Below are positions 6,389 through 10,397 of a stretch of DNA of 10,397 nucleotides, one piece after another. The translations under genes and the position numbers were made by a program. The stretch lies in the NCBI GenBank assembly GCA_031286005.1, contig JAITVC010000157.1, forward strand, positions 1-10,397, given 5' to 3'. Under the pieces are notes generated by a model. The model searched no databases, was not told where the DNA came from, and was given only the letters and a program-made list of their open reading frames with translations. Origin of the DNA: Bacteroidales bacterium (GTDB taxonomy: Bacteria; Bacteroidota; Bacteroidia; Bacteroidales; P3). Within the stretch, counting starts at the first letter, position 1. The number at the start of each line of letters is the position of its first letter.

Positions 6389-7066
6389 ATGAAAACTTTA
6401 TACGAACAATTGGCCGAAGATGTGCGCTTCAGAGAAGGCATGAACGCCTGCATCAACTGCGGCACCTGCACGGCGATCTGCCCTGCAGCCGAGTTCTACG
6501 ACTACGACCCTCGCCGTGTTGTAGACCTCGTGCAAAGCAAGAATGATGCTGAAATAGAACGCCTGCTCAGAAGTGAAACAATATGGTATTGCGGCGAATG
6601 TATGTCGTGCGTTACACGCTGTCCGCGAAATAATGCTCCCGGACTAATTATCATGGCCATGCGCTCCCTCTCGCAAGAGTTGGGTTTCTTCACAGATTCG
6701 GAAAAAGGCCGCCAACAGCTTGCGCTCAAACGTAATATCGGCGAGTCTATCCTGAATACAGGATATTGCCTGTATCTTAGGAACATAAGCTATGAAGCAC
6801 ATCCTGAAGCCGGTCCTATCTGGGACTGGAGCACGAGCAATGCCGATGCGGTGTATAAACGATTAGGCGGCAATCTCGATGGCGAAGGCCCCGGAGTATT
6901 GCGCAAGATTCCTCAAGCTGATTTAGATGAGTTAAAACGCATTTTCGATATTACGGGAGGAACCAAACGCTACAACAAAATAGAAGAGTATTCGGCCAAG
7001 AAGGCCGCAGAAATGGGACTTTCGATGGATGAATATATGTCCTTGGCATTTAACGGAAAAAACTAA
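6389..7066 (+). CDS. hdrC: HdrC-like 4Fe-4S ferredoxin-type electron-transfer subunit
   Basis: The protein has 225 aa and no signal peptide or membrane segment, so it is cytosolic. Two complete cubane [4Fe-4S] motifs are visible: C21-x2-C24-x2-C27-x3-C31-P and C68-x2-C71-x2-C74-x3-C78-P, the arrangement of heterodisulfide-reductase subunit C. After residue 100 there is a longer C-terminal part than in the methanogen proteins, with no further cysteine motif. The role is likely to pass electrons to the HdrB-like partner encoded 6 nt downstream. The natural acceptor in Bacteroidota is not the CoM/CoB heterodisulfide; I cannot name it. No HdrA flavoprotein or hydrogenase is next to it. The start is the ATG at 6389, about 13 nt after the expected transcription start. 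Confidence 0.85.
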   Translation: MKTLYEQLAEDVRFREGMNACINCGTCTAICPAAEFYDYDPRRVVDLVQSKNDAEIERLLRSETIWYCGECMSCVTRCPRNNAPGLIIMAMRSLSQELGFFTDSEKGRQQLALKRNIGESILNTGYCLYLRNISYEAHPEAGPIWDWSTSNADAVYKRLGGNLDGEGPGVLRKIPQADLDELKRIFDITGGTKRYNKIEEYSAKKAAEMGLSMDEYMSLAFNGKN

Positions 7067-7072
7067 AGTATC

Positions 7073-8143
7073 ATGAAAAAAGAAGGCAAAGAACAAATCT
7101 GGAAAGACTATCAAAAAGAAATACCTGATAACGATTATTTCTATGTAAGGAGTTGCATCAGGCAGAACTTTTTTCCCGGTTCCGAGGTGATGTTTATGAA
7201 GATTTTGAAGGACAATCTGGGTAAGAATATCTACGAAACACCGCATCATACCACCTGTGGAGGCATCGGCTATCACAGCGATGTGGTGCCTATTGAAACG
7301 GCGATGACCATCATCGCCCGTCAGTTTGCCCTAATGACGGAAGCCGGATTTGAGAATTACGCCTGCTCGTGCATCACGTCATTCGGTTTGTATTCCGAAG
7401 TGATAGAAACATGGCACCACTTTCCCGAAATCTTGGCCAAAGTGCGCAAAGATTTGAAAGAGGCTACCGGGAGAGAATTTAACATCCCCAAACATTTGGC
7501 GCACGCCAGCGATGTTATCTACAAAGTGCGCAACGAAATCGCCGACAAGGCCAAATACAAACTCATCAACAAACACACAGGGAAACCGCTAAAAGTAGTA
7601 GAGCACATCGGTTGCCACTACTCTAAAATGTTTCCGCACAAAGGTGTTGGCGGTGCCGAATATCCTTACGTATTGGCAGGTATGGTAGATGCATGGGGCG
7701 GCGAAATTATAGATTATCCCGAACGTCGGCACTGCTGTGGATTCGGCTTCCGCCAATATTTGGTCAAAGCCAATCGCGGCTATTCAATAGCCAACACGCA
7801 CAAGAAGTTTGAGTCGATGGAGCCGTTTGAACCGGATATGATTATCACCAACTGCCCCGGCTGCCCCTATTTCCTCGACCGCTGGCAATACGTCATCGCC
7901 GAAACCGAAGGCAAGTGCTACGGGGGAAATGGTCAAGGCATCCCCGTGTTTACCTACGAAGAAGTGGCCGGATTAGTGCTCGGCTACGACCCTTGGGATT
8001 TAGGCCTTCAAGTACACCAAATCGCCGTAGAGCCGCTGTTGGATAAAATCGGCATTCCGTATAATTCCGAAACCAAATATCAAGGGTTAAATGGCGAGGA
8101 TATAGGGAAACCGGAGTTTCCTGCAAACATTCGGTGTTGTTAG
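7073..8143 (+). CDS. hdrB: HdrB-like CCG-domain reductase subunit
   Basis: The protein has 356 aa with two CCG-type regions. The second is canonical: C181, C221-C222-G and C261-x2-C264, as needed for a non-cubane [4Fe-4S] cluster in HdrB. The first is degenerate: C28 is present, the usual CCG is TCGG with only C62, and the closing CxxC is C98-x-C100. That first site may hold an altered cluster or none. The chain ends in two cysteines (C355-C356), which is unusual. It probably forms a complex with the HdrC-like protein and reduces or oxidises a thiol/disulfide or another two-electron substrate; the substrate is unknown. It is in one operon with the HdrC-like gene (6-nt gap), and a hairpin follows the stop codon. 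Confidence 0.8.
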   Translation: MKKEGKEQIWKDYQKEIPDNDYFYVRSCIRQNFFPGSEVMFMKILKDNLGKNIYETPHHTTCGGIGYHSDVVPIETAMTIIARQFALMTEAGFENYACSCITSFGLYSEVIETWHHFPEILAKVRKDLKEATGREFNIPKHLAHASDVIYKVRNEIADKAKYKLINKHTGKPLKVVEHIGCHYSKMFPHKGVGGAEYPYVLAGMVDAWGGEIIDYPERRHCCGFGFRQYLVKANRGYSIANTHKKFESMEPFEPDMIITNCPGCPYFLDRWQYVIAETEGKCYGGNGQGIPVFTYEEVAGLVLGYDPWDLGLQVHQIAVEPLLDKIGIPYNSETKYQGLNGEDIGKPEFPANIRCC

Positions 8144-8148
8144 AATTG

Positions 8149-8174
8149 TAGGGGCGATGCAAATATCGCCCCTA
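8149..8174. terminator. Hairpin between convergent genes (probable bidirectional terminator)
   Basis: TAGGGGCGAT 8149-8158 pairs perfectly with ATCGCCCCTA 8165-8174 around a 6-nt loop. It begins 5 nt after the hdrB stop and ends 8 nt before the end of the S41 gene. Only a short AAATTT follows, so it is a weak classical terminator, but its position fits termination from both sides. GGGGCGAT/ATCGCCCC hairpins like this also occur as dispersed repeats in bacterial genomes, from memory, so it may be a copied element. Confidence 0.55.
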
Positions 8175-8182
8175 AAATTTAC

Positions 8183-10306
8183 CTATCTTCCCCGTTTCCT
8201 TTGATAAAACACAAACATCGCCCCACAAATAATAAGCACACTCAAAATAATGCCGAGAATATTATAGATACTGATATTTTCGACATCATCAATATATTCA
8301 ATATCCTCAATATATACTCCGTCATTAATCAACTGCAAAGCGTGATTCAAAATCGCATCGCCATTTTCGTAAGCAATCTCATCCAACGTGAAAGGAACAG
8401 GAAAATCAGGCAAAACGCCTCTTCCCCAAGGAATATGTTCGTCTGTTTGACTTGTAAATACGGTTTTCCACAAAGGAATTCGAATGTCAACATAAGAGTT
8501 TGGCAATCGTAAATCTGCAAATTTCATCGCATTCATCTGATAGTATGTTGTTCCTGCCTCGCGACCAACAACTGCACCACGCTTTTGTTGATAAATCAAT
8601 CCTGCCAAAAGTGCCGATGCGGAAAATGAATTTTCGTTGGTCAAAATATACACTTTTCCTTTAAAATTAACTGCTGTATCGGGAAAAATCTGCTTATCAT
8701 TCATCAAATAAAACCCGTTTTTTCCTTTTATCGACGTAAATTCGGTAAACAAATCCATATCGGGCGCATAATTCATACAATTTTTAAACGAACTGAACTT
8801 GCCTCGTTTATTAACTCTTGAAAATTCAGACGTTTGAAATGGATATTTCGCAATGCAGGAAAAAATCCTGGTGCACACTTCCTCGTGTCCTCCTGCATTG
8901 TTGCGCACATCAATAATCAGATGCTGATAACCGGAATTGGATATGGATTTGATAAAATCGACAACCTGATCGGTTTCCACTTCAGTTAGACCAAATGTAC
9001 TCAAACCAAGGTAGGCCACGGTGTCGGAAAGTTTTTTTAAGTCTATATTTTCATGCTGATTGATATAACGAAATTTGATTAGACTATCTCTGTGAGGATA
9101 AAACCCCATACTTTGTCCGGTATGTTTATAGCCTTTGAAAAGTTGGGTTGTGCCGTCCTCAAATTTTAAGGTTAAATCTCCTTGTTTGGATGCATTGGGC
9201 GTGTACAGAAAATAGGTAACAGCAGCAGCAGTCAATAAATGAAAATCCGAACGACTTTCAATAAAACCTTCGGAAAGATTCAAATAGGGGAGAATCATCT
9301 GTTTCAACGAATCCGCAGAAAAGCCATCAACTTCAAGTATTTTTTTTCCGTAATATGACCTGTCGGAGCCTATTACGCGCGTGACTACCAAATCAGTGTT
9401 CAACCATCCGAAATCTACCGTTGGATAGTAAGATCCAGGACCTCTATACATAGAACTTGTATTAAAATGGAGTTGCGAAACAATTCCCGTATGGCTATCT
9501 CGGAGTTTGCAAAGGGTTTCATGTAACAGTTTTTCAAAATCAAAAATTGCAATCGACGAATTTAGCGTGCGCAAGGTTTGGGCAACGTAAGCCTCAAATT
9601 CCTGTTCAGACATGTAGTCGTACAAGCCTGTATGTGCCTCTTTCAACGCATCGACCAGCGCTTGAAAATCTTGTTTGGCCTGTTCCGGCGATAAAACGGT
9701 CAGCTCTTTTCGTGGCTCTGGTTTTTTGAATGTTGTTTTCAACCCAAACGGTGTCATTGGGTCGGCAGGAAGTGCTTTTTCCGAGATGCTTAAACAAATG
9801 GATGGCTGTTTAATGGCTTTATAGGAATATCCCATTGTTCCGATTACGTCGCCTTTTCTGACTTTTTCGCCGGTTTTGAATCCTTTTACAGGATATAATC
9901 CACTGATGTAAATCGTTTTTCCGTCGGTAGTTCGGAGGCCTATGGACATTGATACAAATTGCGCCTCTTTTTTAGAGATTGTGCCTTTTTCGACAAGCGT
10001 TTTTAGAAAGTCATCAAAATTTCCGTTGGAAAAACCGCCAAAACTACTGCTATAAACCAAGCTACTTAGAAAATGTGGATTATACATTGTTACCGTTCCG
10101 TCTGTCGGCGCAAGAATTTCCGTACCTTTCGACGCAGTAATGAAAAGGTTGTCGAAATTGTGTTCCTTTTCGATGTATTCATTGGGTTTGAATAAAATGT
10201 TTTGTCCGTTCTCAACGCTTTTGATAGGCCACAAATAGGTTGCATTCTGAGCAAACGCAAATAGCGCGGTTTGCAGGAGGAGGACGAGGGATATGAATTT
10301 TTTCAT
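8183..10306 (-). CDS. Exported S41-family peptidase with N-terminal pseudo-M23 domain and C-terminal membrane anchor
   Basis: The protein has 707 aa. It has a signal peptide (1-19, ending FAFAQ). An M23-like fold spans about 22-190, with GTEILAPTDGTV (61-72) and KTGEKVRKGDVIGTMG (144-159). Its zinc ligands are lost: the HxxxD region reads H49-NFD-N53 and the final HxH is C171-L-S173. An S41 domain (about 205-650) follows, with DSHTG (H272), DVRNNAGG (466-473), the serine motif SFSAS (S562) and RGVLPDFPV (629-637). The Lys that CtpA/Prc proteins carry 25 residues after the serine is T587 here, so a tricorn-like Ser-His-Glu set (S562, H272, perhaps E623) is more likely. A single membrane segment at about 680-700 is followed by the basic tail YQRKRGR. 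It is likely a periplasmic serine peptidase held in the inner membrane. The start is supported by the signal peptide. No convincing promoter lies in the 91 bases upstream (10307-10397). Confidence 0.85.
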   Translation of the reverse strand: MKKFISLVLLLQTALFAFAQNATYLWPIKSVENGQNILFKPNEYIEKEHNFDNLFITASKGTEILAPTDGTVTMYNPHFLSSLVYSSSFGGFSNGNFDDFLKTLVEKGTISKKEAQFVSMSIGLRTTDGKTIYISGLYPVKGFKTGEKVRKGDVIGTMGYSYKAIKQPSICLSISEKALPADPMTPFGLKTTFKKPEPRKELTVLSPEQAKQDFQALVDALKEAHTGLYDYMSEQEFEAYVAQTLRTLNSSIAIFDFEKLLHETLCKLRDSHTGIVSQLHFNTSSMYRGPGSYYPTVDFGWLNTDLVVTRVIGSDRSYYGKKILEVDGFSADSLKQMILPYLNLSEGFIESRSDFHLLTAAAVTYFLYTPNASKQGDLTLKFEDGTTQLFKGYKHTGQSMGFYPHRDSLIKFRYINQHENIDLKKLSDTVAYLGLSTFGLTEVETDQVVDFIKSISNSGYQHLIIDVRNNAGGHEEVCTRIFSCIAKYPFQTSEFSRVNKRGKFSSFKNCMNYAPDMDLFTEFTSIKGKNGFYLMNDKQIFPDTAVNFKGKVYILTNENSFSASALLAGLIYQQKRGAVVGREAGTTYYQMNAMKFADLRLPNSYVDIRIPLWKTVFTSQTDEHIPWGRGVLPDFPVPFTLDEIAYENGDAILNHALQLINDGVYIEDIEYIDDVENISIYNILGIILSVLIICGAMFVFYQRKRGR

Positions 10307-10397
10307 TTGGGGTGCTTATGTATTGATTGATTTATGTTTTAGTTCAATTACTAACCTTGAAACGCACTAATCGCAAAGGATTTCCGGCTACGTTTTT

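Noticed and set aside
10307..10397. Promoter for the S41 gene using CCTTTG near 10376
   Set aside because: The -7 box would read ATCCTTTG rather than TAnnTTTG and there is no TTG at the right distance inside the window.

Overview
The window looks like chromosomal DNA from a member of the Bacteroidota, most likely Bacteroidales. The evidence is four kinds of signal. Promoters follow the Bacteroidota TTG-N20-TAnnTTTG (-33/-7) pattern. Shine-Dalgarno sequences are absent. One protein is a signal-peptide/lamin-tail/C-terminal sorting-domain protein of the type IX secretion kind. The RibBA, PGI, PIN and S41 proteins all have Bacteroidota flavour. The genus cannot be named from the sequence alone.

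Layout, left to right. Positions 1-257 hold no gene; they carry a consensus leftward promoter (224-254) followed by a probable small structured RNA (about 112-219, minus strand) and an AT-rich hairpin. ribBA (258-1466, minus) and a membrane-anchored, degenerate M23/LytM-domain protein (1533-2471, plus) diverge from one compact bidirectional promoter. A 118-bp imperfect palindrome (2474-2591, MITE-like or a large hairpin) follows the M23 gene. Then come a secreted lamin-tail-domain protein (2732-4252) and a two-gene toxin-antitoxin-like module: a 73-aa antitoxin candidate (4389-4610) overlapping a GTG-started PIN-domain protein (4598-5020). The PIN gene converges on pgi (5021-6322, minus) with no bases between the stop codons. 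pgi and an HdrC/HdrB-like iron-sulfur gene pair (6389-7066, 7073-8143, plus) diverge from a second bidirectional promoter. This promoter is almost the reverse complement of the first. A hairpin (8149-8174) separates hdrB from a convergent gene (8183-10306, minus). That gene encodes a signal peptide, a zinc-ligand-less M23-like domain, an S41 peptidase domain and a C-terminal membrane anchor. The last 91 bases hold only the upstream region of that gene.

Functionally this is mostly housekeeping (riboflavin synthesis, glycolysis) mixed with envelope proteins, a redox pair and a TA-like module. I see no phage, IS transposase, CRISPR array, tRNA or rRNA. The points most worth a second look are the candidate small RNA, the mirrored bidirectional promoters, the long palindrome, the two catalytically degenerate M23 domains (one fused to S41), and the HdrCB pair with no HdrA and an incomplete first CCG motif.
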